The notes beneath the pieces are model-generated. The model saw only the letters and a program-made list of their open reading frames with translations, made no database searches and had not been told where the DNA came from. From assembly GCA_963710135.1 (NCBI GenBank), contig CAVPYY010000002.1, forward strand, positions 248,001 to 312,000: a DNA stretch of 64,000 nt, read 5' to 3'. Source of the DNA: SG8-30 sp963710135. Lineage in GTDB: Bacteria > Pseudomonadota > Gammaproteobacteria > Steroidobacterales > Steroidobacteraceae. Both the position numbers and the translations under genes were made by a program. Position 1 is the stretch's first letter, and the number at the start of each line of letters is the position of its first letter. Shown one piece after another: positions 17,595 through 25,651 of this stretch.

Positions 17595-19061
17595 ATGTTT
17601 ACGGGTCGATTCACGCTGATGGCGGTTTCCGCGATGACACTTTCGCTGGTGCTGGCGGGCTGCGGACAGTCCGCGTCGCCAGTGGCCAAGGATCAGCCGG
17701 CCCCGCAGTCGTCGTCACCGGCGGCGGTACCGCCCCCACCCATGCCGCTGAACTCGATCGGCCTGCCGGATTTCAGCCCGCTGGTCGACAGCTTCGGCCC
17801 CGCGGTCGTCAACGTGGCAACCGTCGGCCGGGTGGCCACGGGTCGTGACGTGCCCGGCAACGCTCCGGATGACCCGCTGCACGACTTCTTCAACCGTTTC
17901 GGGTTCGGCGACGGTCCCGGGCGCAGCCGCCCGCCGGCCCGCGGCGAGGGCTCCGGTTTCATCGTCAGCGACGACGGCTTCATCCTGACCAACGCCCACG
18001 TCGTCGACGGCGCATCGGCCGTGACGGTGCGACTGACCGACCGGCGCGAATACTCGGCCAAGGTGATCGGCGTGGATGAGCGCACCGACGTGGCGGTCCT
18101 CAAGATCGACGCGCAAGGACTGCCCGCCGTGCGCCTCGGTGATCCCGACGGGCTCAAGGTCGGCGAATGGGTGGTCGCCATCGGCTCGCCTTTCGGCTTC
18201 GACAACTCGGTGACCGCCGGAATCGTCAGCGCCAAGTCGCGCTCGCTGCCCGGGGATTCGCTGACGCAGTTCATCCAGACGGACGTGGCCGTCAATCCGG
18301 GCAACTCCGGCGGGCCGCTGTTCAATCTGCGTGGCGAAGTGGTCGGCATCAACTCGCAGATCTACAGCCGGACCGGCGGCTACCAGGGCGTTTCCTTCGC
18401 CATACCGATCGATCTCGCCGTGCAGGTGAAGGACCAGCTGGTCGCCAACGGCAAGGTGGAGCGCGGCAGGATCGGCGTCAGCATCCAGGAAGTGAACCAG
18501 GCACTGGCGGATTCCTTCGGACTGGAACGCCCGCGCGGGGCGCTGGTCAGTTCCGTGGAGCGCGGCGCGCCGGCGGACAAGGCGGGCATCAAGGCGGGCG
18601 ACGTGATCCTCGCGGTCGACGACCAGCCGGTGGAACGCTCCGGCGAGGTGCCGTCGATCATCGCCGCCATCAAGCCGGGTACCCAGTGCGAGATCACGGT
18701 CTGGCGCGACGGCAAGGAGCGCAGGCTGACCGTGAAGGTCGGCGAACTCGAGGCCGAACGCGTGGCCCAGGTCGACGAGCCAGGCGCCTCGGAGGGCGGC
18801 AGACTGGGGCTGGCCGTCCGGCCGCTGGCGCCGGCGGAACGGGAACAGGCCGAAACGGACGGCAGCCTGGTGGTGCTCGACGTCGAGGGACCCGCGGCGC
18901 TCGCCGGCGTGATCCCGGGCGACATCGTGCTGGCGGTCAATGGCAAGCCCGTGAGCACCGTCCAGGAGCTGCGCAGCCAGGTCGACGAGTCGACCAGGAC
19001 CGTCGCGCTGCTGGTGCAGCGTGGATCGGCGCAGATCTACCTGCCCATCCGGCTGAGCTGA
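17595..19061 (+). CDS. HtrA/DegQ-family periplasmic serine protease, predicted lipoprotein
   Basis: From ATG 17595 the 488-residue product has a signal sequence ending in a lipobox (LSLVLAGC, Cys23), so it is probably membrane-anchored instead of freely periplasmic. The trypsin-like domain carries the HtrA catalytic triad: His135 (LTNAHVVDGA), Asp165 (ERTDVAVLKID) and Ser238 (NPGNSGGPLF). Two PDZ domains follow, near residues 290-385 and 410-480. It degrades or refolds damaged envelope proteins. A Pro/Ser/Gln-rich linker (about 33-52) separates the lipid anchor from the protease. Two SUMF1-fold genes follow 77 bases downstream. Upstream in-frame start codons exist from 17538, but ATG 17595 precisely begins the signal peptide. 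Confidence 0.93.
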   Translation: MFTGRFTLMAVSAMTLSLVLAGCGQSASPVAKDQPAPQSSSPAAVPPPPMPLNSIGLPDFSPLVDSFGPAVVNVATVGRVATGRDVPGNAPDDPLHDFFNRFGFGDGPGRSRPPARGEGSGFIVSDDGFILTNAHVVDGASAVTVRLTDRREYSAKVIGVDERTDVAVLKIDAQGLPAVRLGDPDGLKVGEWVVAIGSPFGFDNSVTAGIVSAKSRSLPGDSLTQFIQTDVAVNPGNSGGPLFNLRGEVVGINSQIYSRTGGYQGVSFAIPIDLAVQVKDQLVANGKVERGRIGVSIQEVNQALADSFGLERPRGALVSSVERGAPADKAGIKAGDVILAVDDQPVERSGEVPSIIAAIKPGTQCEITVWRDGKERRLTVKVGELEAERVAQVDEPGASEGGRLGLAVRPLAPAEREQAETDGSLVVLDVEGPAALAGVIPGDIVLAVNGKPVSTVQELRSQVDESTRTVALLVQRGSAQIYLPIRLS

Positions 19062-19138
19062 GTGCGGCGCCGGTTGACCCTGCATCGGCGATCGTGACAG
19101 CCTTCGCCGGCCTGGACAGGACGCGAGGTCGACCGACG

Positions 19139-20101
19139 ATGCGAATTGACGCCCGGCTGCTGCTGCCGCTCGCGGTGGCCGTGCTGTCCGCGGGGCCGGC
19201 CGGCGCGGCGGATGCTGCGTCGTCCGCGCAGGTCTTTCGCGACTGTCCGGATTGTCCCGAGATGGTGATCGTGCCGGCCGGGCAGTTCGTCATGGGTACC
19301 GCGGACCCGGCGGCGGCCAGCACGCCCGGCGAGTCGCAGATCACCGTGATGCGCATCGGCAAACCGTTCGCCATGGGCCGCTTCGAGGTGACCCGCGGCG
19401 AGTTCGCGGCCTTCATCCGCAGTTCCGGCTACGAGATCGGCCCCGGCTGCCGGTCCTGGGACGACCGGCTGGGCCGCTTCAGCGACGATGCCCGCCGCAC
19501 CTGGCTCGAGCCAGGCCGGCCCGCCGCGGTCGACGACCGCCACCCGGTGAATTGCGTGTCCTGGGCGGACGCACAGGCCTATGCCCGCTGGCTGGCGCAG
19601 AAGACCTCGCAGCCCTATCGGTTGCCGTCCGAGGCGGAGTGGGAATATGCCGCGCGGGCCGGGTCGACGGCGCTGCGCCCCTGGGGCGACGAGGCGGCGG
19701 AAGCCTGCGCCCATGCCAACACCTACGATCTGTCCGCACGCGCGCAGTACCGGCTGGGCCGTGAGCACGCCCCGTGCCGGGATGGCCAGCCCGACGTCGC
19801 CACGGTGGGCCTGTTCGAGCCCAACGCGTTCGGCCTGCATGACATGATCGGCAACGTGTGGGAGTGGACCGAAGACTGCTCGACCGGAAGCTATGTGGGG
19901 CGGCCGACCGACGCCCGTGCCTGGACCTGGCTGGGTGGCTGCGCGCGGCGGGTGCGCCGTGGCGGCAGCTGGATCTCGCCGCCGTCGCTGTCGCGGGTCG
20001 CGGCACGCGACGAGGGTGACGCCGGCGAGCGCGCGGATGCCGGAGGTTTTCGCGTCGTGCTGGAGCTCGACGACGACGCGCCACGCAGGGTGCGTCGATG
20101 A
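19139..20101 (+). CDS. Secreted SUMF1/FGE-fold protein, first of a tandem pair
   Basis: This 320-residue protein has a signal peptide (LLLPLAVAVLSAGPAGAADA). A formylglycine-generating-enzyme (SUMF1) fold follows: FRDCPDCPEMVIVPAGQFVM, RFEVTRGEFAAFIRSSGY, HPVNCVSWADAQAYARWLA, YRLPSEAEWEYAARAG, FGLHDMIGNVWEWTEDC and RRGGSWISPPSLSRVAARDE. True FGEs carry two copper-ligating cysteines just after RGGS. Here those positions read WISPPS, so formylglycine formation is unlikely. Many SUMF1-fold proteins are non-FGE. It overlaps the following paralogue by 4 bases (ATGA) and follows the HtrA-type protease by 77 bases, suggesting one envelope operon. The actual role is unknown. Confidence 0.85.
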   Translation: MRIDARLLLPLAVAVLSAGPAGAADAASSAQVFRDCPDCPEMVIVPAGQFVMGTADPAAASTPGESQITVMRIGKPFAMGRFEVTRGEFAAFIRSSGYEIGPGCRSWDDRLGRFSDDARRTWLEPGRPAAVDDRHPVNCVSWADAQAYARWLAQKTSQPYRLPSEAEWEYAARAGSTALRPWGDEAAEACAHANTYDLSARAQYRLGREHAPCRDGQPDVATVGLFEPNAFGLHDMIGNVWEWTEDCSTGSYVGRPTDARAWTWLGGCARRVRRGGSWISPPSLSRVAARDEGDAGERADAGGFRVVLELDDDAPRRVRR

Positions 20102-21036
20102 TGCGCCGGGCATTGCTGGTCATGGCGCTCTTGGCCGCGGTTCCGGCGCATGCCCAGCCAGCGCCGCCGCGTGCCGCCGCGGACTGTGCGGAGTGTCCCG
20201 AGCTGGCGCTGGTGCCGCCGGGCGTGTTCACCATGGGCACGGCGTCGAACGCGCGTGAAGTCGACGCTGCGAGTGGTGAGACGCCGCCGGTGCGCATTGC
20301 GATCAGTCAGCCCTTCTACGTCAGCGCGCGCGAGATCACCGTCGGCGAGTTTCGCCGCTTCGTCGAGGCGACGGGCTACGAGCCGCCCCTGGGCTGCCGT
20401 GTCTGGATGGACGGGCAGTGGATCGAGGACCGCGACCGCAGCTGGCGCGATCCCGGGTTCGCGCTGCCTCCCGCCGAGGACTCGCCGGTGGTGTGCGTCA
20501 ACTGGACCGACGCGCGCGCCTATGCGGAGTGGCTGTCGAGCCGGAGTTCGCGCAAGTACCGGCTGCCCTCCGAGGCGGAGTGGGAGTACGTGGCGCGCGG
20601 CGGCACGGCGTTCCCGCGCTTCTGGAGCGAGGGCGATTCCTACGAAGCGGCCGACGTGTCGCAGACCTGCGACTACGCCAACACCTACGACATCGACGCA
20701 ATCGACGCGCTCGATCTTCCCTGGCCGAATGCCAACTGCCGCGATGGTGCGCCGCTGCTGGCCGCGGTGGGCCGCTACCGCGCGAATGCCTTCGGCGTCT
20801 ACGACATCATCGGCAACGCGCGCGAATGGGTGCAGGACTGCTTCACGGCGAGCTACGCCGGCCGGCCGCCGGACGGCCGGGCCTGGACCTGGCAGGGCGG
20901 CTGCGCCCTGCGCGCCGTGCGCGGGGGCTCCTGGAACAGCCGGCCGGCCGTGGCGCGGGCCGCGGCGCGGGACAGCGAGGTCGCCGGGCTGCGCCAGAGC
21001 GACCTGGGATTCCGGGTCGCGCGCGACTACGACTGA
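20098..21036 (+). CDS. Secreted SUMF1/FGE-fold protein, second of a tandem pair
   Basis: This 312-residue paralogue of the preceding gene also begins with a signal peptide (ALLVMALLAAVPAHAQ). It keeps the same order of motifs: CAECPELALVPPGVFTMG, EITVGEFRRFVEATGY, VVCVNWTDARAYAEWL, YRLPSEAEWEYVARGG, FGVYDIIGNAREWVQDC and VRGGSWNSRPAVARAAARD. The FGE active-site cysteines are missing here as well. The conserved C-x2-C near the mature N-terminus is shared by both copies. The start codon ATG 20098 overlaps the previous stop, so translation is coupled. The pair most likely arose by duplication and has since diverged strongly. Confidence 0.85.
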   Translation: MMRRALLVMALLAAVPAHAQPAPPRAAADCAECPELALVPPGVFTMGTASNAREVDAASGETPPVRIAISQPFYVSAREITVGEFRRFVEATGYEPPLGCRVWMDGQWIEDRDRSWRDPGFALPPAEDSPVVCVNWTDARAYAEWLSSRSSRKYRLPSEAEWEYVARGGTAFPRFWSEGDSYEAADVSQTCDYANTYDIDAIDALDLPWPNANCRDGAPLLAAVGRYRANAFGVYDIIGNAREWVQDCFTASYAGRPPDGRAWTWQGGCALRAVRGGSWNSRPAVARAAARDSEVAGLRQSDLGFRVARDYD

Positions 21037-21048
21037 CCCCGTGCGGTT

Positions 21049-22470
21049 TCAGCGCAGCCGGATCCGGCGCCAGGCGCCGCGGCGCCAGCGCAGGTACATC
21101 GGGATGGAGACCAGCACGGCGTAGGTCGCCAGGGCGATCCAGCCGCCGGTCGATCCCAGCCCGACACCGGGGCCCCCGAACCAACCCTGTCCTGGCGCGA
21201 AGGTGAGCAGGTAGCTGAGCGGCACGAACAGCCCGAAGCCCATGCCGAATACCAGGACGGCCGGAAAGCGCACGTCGCCGCCGCCGCGCAGGCAGAAGGT
21301 CGAGGCAAAATTCATTCCATCGAAGAACTGATAGAGCGCGGCGATCCACAGCAGTTTCGTGGTCAGGGCGACCACGGCCGCTGCGTCCGGGTCCGCGTCA
21401 TTCACGAACAGCGGGACCAGCAACGAGCCCATCACGGCCATCACGATGCCGAGTCCGCCCATGAAGGTCGACACGATGCCGATGACCCGTGTGCCGAGGA
21501 TTGCCGCCCAGTCGCGATCGCCGGCGCCGATCGCCTGTCCCACGAGCGTCGTGCCGGCCAGTGCGAAGCCGAAGCCCGGCATATAGGCCAGCGACGTGAA
21601 CATCATGACGATCTGGGTCGCTGCGCCGTCCACCGCGCCGATCCGCACCTGCATCAGTTGAAACAGCGCCGCCGCCAGCAGGTCCGCGCTGCCGGTCGCA
21701 GCCATCGGGATGCCGAGCTTCAGCTGTCGCGCGATCACGGCCAGCTGCGGTCGCCAGGTCAGGTCGGGGCGCAGGCGCGCGCGATCGACTCGTAGCGCCA
21801 GGACCAGCCCGACGGCCACGCCGATGCCCTGCGCCAGCGTCGTGGCCCAGGCCGCACCGCCGATACCGAGGCCGAGACGAAAGATCAGTATTTCGTTCAG
21901 CACGACGTTGGCCCCGGCGACGGCGAGCGTGACCAGAATGGGTATGCGCGTACGGCCGATGCCGTTGAAATACGCGGAGAGCGCCCACAGCGCAGCGCCC
22001 AGCGGGCCGCCGGCCAGTCGCGGCTGCCAGTACTCGATCGCGAGGGTCTCGATACCCGGCGCGAGTCCGAACGGCCCCAGCACCAGTGGCCCGGCGAAGA
22101 CCACCCCCGCGAACAGAGGCAGGGTCGCCAGCGCGCCCCACATCCCCATCCACATCGCCTGGCTGGCGCGATGCAGGCGTCCCGCGCCGTAGGACTGTGC
22201 CACCAGCGTCTGCACGGCCATGGTGGCGCCGCCGAACAGCACCATGAACAGCACCACCAGCCAGTAGACGGCGCCCATGGCGGCGGTCGCCTCCACCGAG
22301 ATCCGGCTGATGAACCAGGTGTCGGTGAGGCTCAGCACCGCCTGCACGGAGCTGTTGAGCACGAGTGGCAGGGCGAGGGCCAGCACCGCGCGCATGTCGA
22401 CCTCGCGCTGCCCGTCGGCGCGAAGGCGCACGGCCGGCAGGCGCGAAGCGGGTGTCAGGTCGGCAGGCAT
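21049..22470 (-). CDS. MATE family multidrug/toxin efflux transporter
   Basis: The 473-residue integral membrane protein has about twelve predicted helices arranged as two MatE repeats. Recognisable pieces are ALALPLVLNSSVQAVLSLTD with TWFISRISVEATAAMG near the N-terminus, QTLVAQSYGAGRLHRASQA, and the second repeat GTTLVGQAIGAGDRDWAAIL. MATE proteins export cationic drugs or metabolites in exchange for Na+ or H+. ATG 22470 was preferred because a GGAG ribosome binding site lies 7-10 bases upstream of it, while the longer frame from 22515 would enter the intergenic region shared with the divergent reductase gene. The substrate is unknown. Confidence 0.9.
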   Translation of the reverse strand: MPADLTPASRLPAVRLRADGQREVDMRAVLALALPLVLNSSVQAVLSLTDTWFISRISVEATAAMGAVYWLVVLFMVLFGGATMAVQTLVAQSYGAGRLHRASQAMWMGMWGALATLPLFAGVVFAGPLVLGPFGLAPGIETLAIEYWQPRLAGGPLGAALWALSAYFNGIGRTRIPILVTLAVAGANVVLNEILIFRLGLGIGGAAWATTLAQGIGVAVGLVLALRVDRARLRPDLTWRPQLAVIARQLKLGIPMAATGSADLLAAALFQLMQVRIGAVDGAATQIVMMFTSLAYMPGFGFALAGTTLVGQAIGAGDRDWAAILGTRVIGIVSTFMGGLGIVMAVMGSLLVPLFVNDADPDAAAVVALTTKLLWIAALYQFFDGMNFASTFCLRGGGDVRFPAVLVFGMGFGLFVPLSYLLTFAPGQGWFGGPGVGLGSTGGWIALATYAVLVSIPMYLRWRRGAWRRIRLR

Positions 22471-22525
22471 CCGCCCACGCTCCGGAAATGGGGCCCCGAT
22501 TATCGGCCCGGGCACATCATTCGGC

Positions 22526-22531
22526 TACAAT
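22526..22531 (+). promoter_or_regulatory. Candidate -10 element for the ferredoxin-NADP reductase gene
   Basis: TACAAT at 22526-22531, in the context GGCTACAATGCG, matches a sigma-70 -10 hexamer 51 bases before the GTG start. No convincing -35 is present 16-18 bases upstream. The assignment rests on the -10 alone. Confidence 0.35.
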
Positions 22532-22581
22532 GCGCGGCTTTCACGGGCCACGCGAATGGCCCCGGTCATCGAGGTTGGATC

Positions 22582-23634
22582 GTGAACGATACTGCGCAAA
22601 AGCCAGACGCCATCGAGACGGAATGTGTAATCGTCGGCGCGGGGCCGGCCGGCCTGTTCGCCGTGTTCGAGCTCGGCCTGCTTGGCATCAAGTGTCACAT
22701 CGTGGACTCGCTCAAGCACCCGGGCGGACAGTGTGCCGAGCTCTACCCGGACAAGCCGATCTACGACATTCCGGCGCTGCCGGTGTGCGGTGCGCAGGAG
22801 CTGGTGGATCGCCTGCTCGAGCAGACCAAGCCGTTCGGCGCAGGTTTCCATCTGGGCGAGGAAGTCACCGAAGTCACGCCGCGCGAAGGTGGCCGCTTCT
22901 CCGTGGCGACCTCGCGCGGCACGCGTTTCGATGCGGGCTCGGTCATCATCGCGGCTGGGCTGGGTTCCTTCCAGCCGCGCCGCGTCGGGGTGGAGGGGGC
23001 CGCCGAGATCGAGGGCAAGCAGCTGCACTACCGTGTGTCCCGCGCGGAGCAGTACCACGGTCAGGACCTGCTGATCCTCGGCGGCGGCGACAGCGCCCTC
23101 GACTGGACGCTCGAGTTCGCGGGCAAGGCGAAGTCGGTCACGCTGGTGCATCGCCGCCCGGAATTTCGCGCGCAGCCGGCGAGCGTGGCGCGCATGCTCG
23201 AGCTGGCCGAGGCCGGGCAGGTTCGTCACCTGACGGGACAGGTCGGCGGGCTCACGCTCAAGGATGGCCGCCTCGCCGGCGTCACGATCAACGTCGCCGA
23301 CGGCTCGACCAGCGAGATCACCTGTGATCACGTGCTGGCCTTCTACGGCCTGCATCCCAAGCTCGGGCCGGTGGCGCAGTGGGGGCTGGAGCTCGAGAAG
23401 AAGGCGTTGAAGGTCGATACCGAGAAGTTCCAGACCAGTGTTCCCGGCATTTTTGCGATCGGCGACATCAACGCCTACCCGGGCAAGAAGAAACTGATCC
23501 TGTCGGGCTTCCACGAGGCGGCGCTCGCCGCCTTCGGCGTGCAGGCGCACGTCTACCCCGGCAAGCGCCAGTTCCTGCAGTACACGACGACCAGCCCGAT
23601 CATGCAGCAACGGCTGGGCGTGTCCGACACCTGA
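22582..23634 (+). CDS. Ferredoxin-NADP+ reductase, thioredoxin-reductase type
   Basis: This 350-residue flavoprotein transfers electrons between NADPH and ferredoxin or flavodoxin. It has the TrxR-like two-domain fold: an FAD site VIVGAGPAGLFAVFELGLLG near residue 16, DSLKHPGGQCAELYPDKPIY, a second dinucleotide motif LLILGGGDSALDWTLEFAGK near 160, and the FAD-contacting IFAIGDINAYPGKKKLILSG near 290. The thioredoxin-reductase CxxC redox pair in the NADPH domain is absent, as expected for this ferredoxin reductase family. The GTG start follows a GAGG ribosome binding site (22571-22574). It is divergent from the MATE exporter. Confidence 0.92.
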   Translation: MNDTAQKPDAIETECVIVGAGPAGLFAVFELGLLGIKCHIVDSLKHPGGQCAELYPDKPIYDIPALPVCGAQELVDRLLEQTKPFGAGFHLGEEVTEVTPREGGRFSVATSRGTRFDAGSVIIAAGLGSFQPRRVGVEGAAEIEGKQLHYRVSRAEQYHGQDLLILGGGDSALDWTLEFAGKAKSVTLVHRRPEFRAQPASVARMLELAEAGQVRHLTGQVGGLTLKDGRLAGVTINVADGSTSEITCDHVLAFYGLHPKLGPVAQWGLELEKKALKVDTEKFQTSVPGIFAIGDINAYPGKKKLILSGFHEAALAAFGVQAHVYPGKRQFLQYTTTSPIMQQRLGVSDT

Positions 23635-23649
23635 CCGGGCTGGCGGACG

Positions 23650-25365
23650 TCAGCCGGTGCGCCCGAGCGCCGCGGGCCTTGCCGCGGGCGCGTTCTGCCG
23701 GTCACGGGCGAACTGCCACAAGTCCCCGATGACGGCCGTGGTCGTCGGCCAGCGGCCGGCACCGCGCCCCGCAAGGCGCACGACGGTGCCGTCCTCGCAC
23801 TCGATTTCGATGCGGTTCTCCTCGCCCCGGGCGCCCGCCAGGAAGTCCCCGTCGGTGAGCGCGGCGGGCGCGATGCTGGCGACCACGCGGTCGCTGGCGC
23901 GCGCCAGTTCGGCGATCAGCCTGACGCGCTTGCCGGAGCTGGCCGCAGGGATCGCGTCGGGCCGTTCAAGGCCCTGGCGATACACGTCGATCGGCAGGCC
24001 GCCAAAGGCAACCGCTGCGCACAGTCGCAGCTTGTGCTCGACGTCGAGTCCCGACAGGTCGGAAGTCGGATCCGGTTCCGCGAAACCGAGGGCTTGCGCC
24101 TCGGCCAGCGCCTCCTCGAAGGCGCTGCCTTGCTGCAGCCGGTCGAGCAGGTAGTTGCAGGTGCCGTTCAGAACACCGCGCAGGGCGCGGATCCGGCGTC
24201 CGCCCGCCGCGAGCCGCGCCAGCGTCTCCAGGACCGGCACGGCGCCACCGGCCGCGGCGGAGGCGAGCAGGCGCGGCGTCGCGCCTTGAGCGTAGGGGTC
24301 GAAGCGCTCCCAGGCGGGTGCGACGGCGGCCTTGTTTGCCGTCACGACGCGTGCACCCCGGTCCAGGAACTGGAGTAACAGGGATCGGGCCGGCAGCTCG
24401 CCGCCGAGTGCCTCGATCACGACGTCGGCCTGCACCGCAAGGGCTTCGCGGAGATCCGCCGTCAGCAGTCCCGCGGGGACCCCGCTCGCGACGTGCCGGG
24501 CCGGATCCCGCACCAGGATGCGCAGGACCTCGAAGCGCTCCGGCTGCGCGCGCAGACGCTCGTAGACCCCGCGCCCCACCGTGCCGAGCCCGAGCAGCAC
24601 CACCTTGAGCGCGGCCGGGCAGGCCGCCGCCTCGAGTCGCGACGGTCCGGGGCCGACCACCGTCGCGTCGGCCGCCCCGGGGCAGGTGACGCTGAAGGAT
24701 TGCCGGTGCAGGTGGGCGAAACGGATGGTCTTCGGCTGCACCAGTTTTCCGGCGACGCGCAGCGCGTCGTCCCAGGTGGCGTGTGCGAACCGCAAGGGCG
24801 CCGGGCCCGGTAGCGCCGGGTCGCGCTCGTACAGGCCATCGACGTCCTTCAGCAGCACGCAGGGTGCGCCCAGCCGCTTGGCCAGGAACAGTGCCGTGTA
24901 GTCGGAGCCGCCGCGGCCCAGCAACACCGTCCGCCGCGACGGATCGTGCGCCACGAAGCCGGGCACCACGGCGACCGGGACCTGCCGCAGATGCTCGATC
25001 AGCGTCTGGTCGTCGACATCGAAGGGTTCGGCGTCGAGCGGGTCGCCCTGCGCCTGCAGCGCGAGCTGTTCGGGTGGCAGCAAGCGAGCCGGCACGCCGT
25101 GCGTCGACAACGCCAGCGTCAGCATCGCGGCGGCCTCGGTCTCCCCGGAGCCGACCAGCGCGGCGTGCGCCCAGGGATCAGCGCCACCGCCAGCCTGATG
25201 CGCGCGCTCCATCAGCCGGTCCGTGACACCCGCGAACGCGGAAACAACCGCCACCACGCGCCGGCCTTCGCGCACGTGCCGGTAGATCTCGTCGACTGCC
25301 CGCGGCAGGTCCGCCGGCTCCCGCAGCACCGAGCTGCCGAACTTCAGAACGATCACGTCAGACAT
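23650..25365 (-). CDS. Aspartokinase - homoserine dehydrogenase fusion lacking ACT domains
   Basis: The 571-residue protein joins an aspartate kinase (about residues 1-265; VIVLKFGSSVLREPADL, VVSAFAGVTDRL, LLGRGGSDYTALFLAKRLGA, LLKDVDGLYERDP) to a homoserine dehydrogenase (about 275-565; VVLLGLGTVGRGVYERLRAQ, VVTANKAAVA, LRGVLNGTCNYLLDRLQQGS, FAEPDPTSDLSGLDVEHKLR). It catalyses the first and third steps from aspartate to threonine and methionine. Classical ThrA/MetL fusions are about 810-820 residues and carry two ACT domains between the parts. Here the kinase runs almost directly into the dehydrogenase, so allosteric threonine or lysine control through ACT is not expected. The start at 25365 fits a GAGGCGGG sequence upstream; ATG 25371 is the alternative. 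Confidence 0.88.
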   Translation of the reverse strand: MSDVIVLKFGSSVLREPADLPRAVDEIYRHVREGRRVVAVVSAFAGVTDRLMERAHQAGGGADPWAHAALVGSGETEAAAMLTLALSTHGVPARLLPPEQLALQAQGDPLDAEPFDVDDQTLIEHLRQVPVAVVPGFVAHDPSRRTVLLGRGGSDYTALFLAKRLGAPCVLLKDVDGLYERDPALPGPAPLRFAHATWDDALRVAGKLVQPKTIRFAHLHRQSFSVTCPGAADATVVGPGPSRLEAAACPAALKVVLLGLGTVGRGVYERLRAQPERFEVLRILVRDPARHVASGVPAGLLTADLREALAVQADVVIEALGGELPARSLLLQFLDRGARVVTANKAAVAPAWERFDPYAQGATPRLLASAAAGGAVPVLETLARLAAGGRRIRALRGVLNGTCNYLLDRLQQGSAFEEALAEAQALGFAEPDPTSDLSGLDVEHKLRLCAAVAFGGLPIDVYRQGLERPDAIPAASSGKRVRLIAELARASDRVVASIAPAALTDGDFLAGARGEENRIEIECEDGTVVRLAGRGAGRWPTTTAVIGDLWQFARDRQNAPAARPAALGRTG

Positions 25366-25454
25366 CTGCATCCCGCCTCGAATGGAATCGCCGGCCCGGC
25401 CGTATGGGACTCGGGCAGCGCCGTCGCCGGATGCTTGCGGGAGGAGCGGGACAC

Positions 25455-25482
25455 AAAAAAACCCGCTCGGCCACACGGGCGG
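25455..25482 (-). terminator. Intrinsic terminator-like hairpin in the leader of the aspartokinase fusion
   Basis: Read on the minus strand, 25482-25462 can fold as an outer CCGC/GCGG stem with an inner CC/GG pair, and it is followed by seven T residues (25461-25455). It lies about 90 bases upstream of the start codon at 25365. The nearest upstream genes read the other way, so no minus-strand gene needs termination here. A premature terminator controlling entry into the downstream gene is therefore plausible. On the plus strand the same DNA has an A tract and no such signal. Confidence 0.5.
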
Positions 25483-25535
25483 AGCAGGTCGTGCTTCGCT
25501 CGCTTTAGCTGTATTTCTAACGCGCCCGCAAGCGG
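25462..25535 (-). promoter_or_regulatory. Candidate attenuator leader of the aspartokinase fusion
   Basis: On the minus strand a small perfect hairpin CCGC-TT-GCGG (25535-25526) precedes the terminator. Its 3' side overlaps GCGGGCG (25529-25523), which can pair with the CGCCCG (25481-25476) that lies inside the terminator. Formation of that pairing would exclude both hairpins, the usual layout of an attenuation switch. No leader peptide rich in Thr, Ile, Met or Lys codons was found. What would drive the switch is therefore unknown: a small ligand, a protein or a ribosome. Confidence 0.3.
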
Positions 25536-25651
25536 AGGCTCAAATCGGCGCTGGTGAAATCTTAGCGAAACAGCCGGGTGCCAGTCAATCGGGGCGCTCG
25601 CGCGGCCACAAAGCGCTGCGCCGGCCCCCGCGCGACGGGTACTCTTCAAGG

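Noticed and set aside
19139..21036. Annotation of the SUMF1-fold pair as formylglycine-generating enzymes with sulfatase targets
   Set aside because: The active-site cysteines after RGGS are missing and no sulfatase gene is present.
25353..25649. 98-codon minus-strand open frame over the aspartokinase leader, considered as a leader peptide
   Set aside because: It reads through the terminator and into the aspartokinase gene in another frame, and is not enriched in Thr, Ile, Met or Lys codons.
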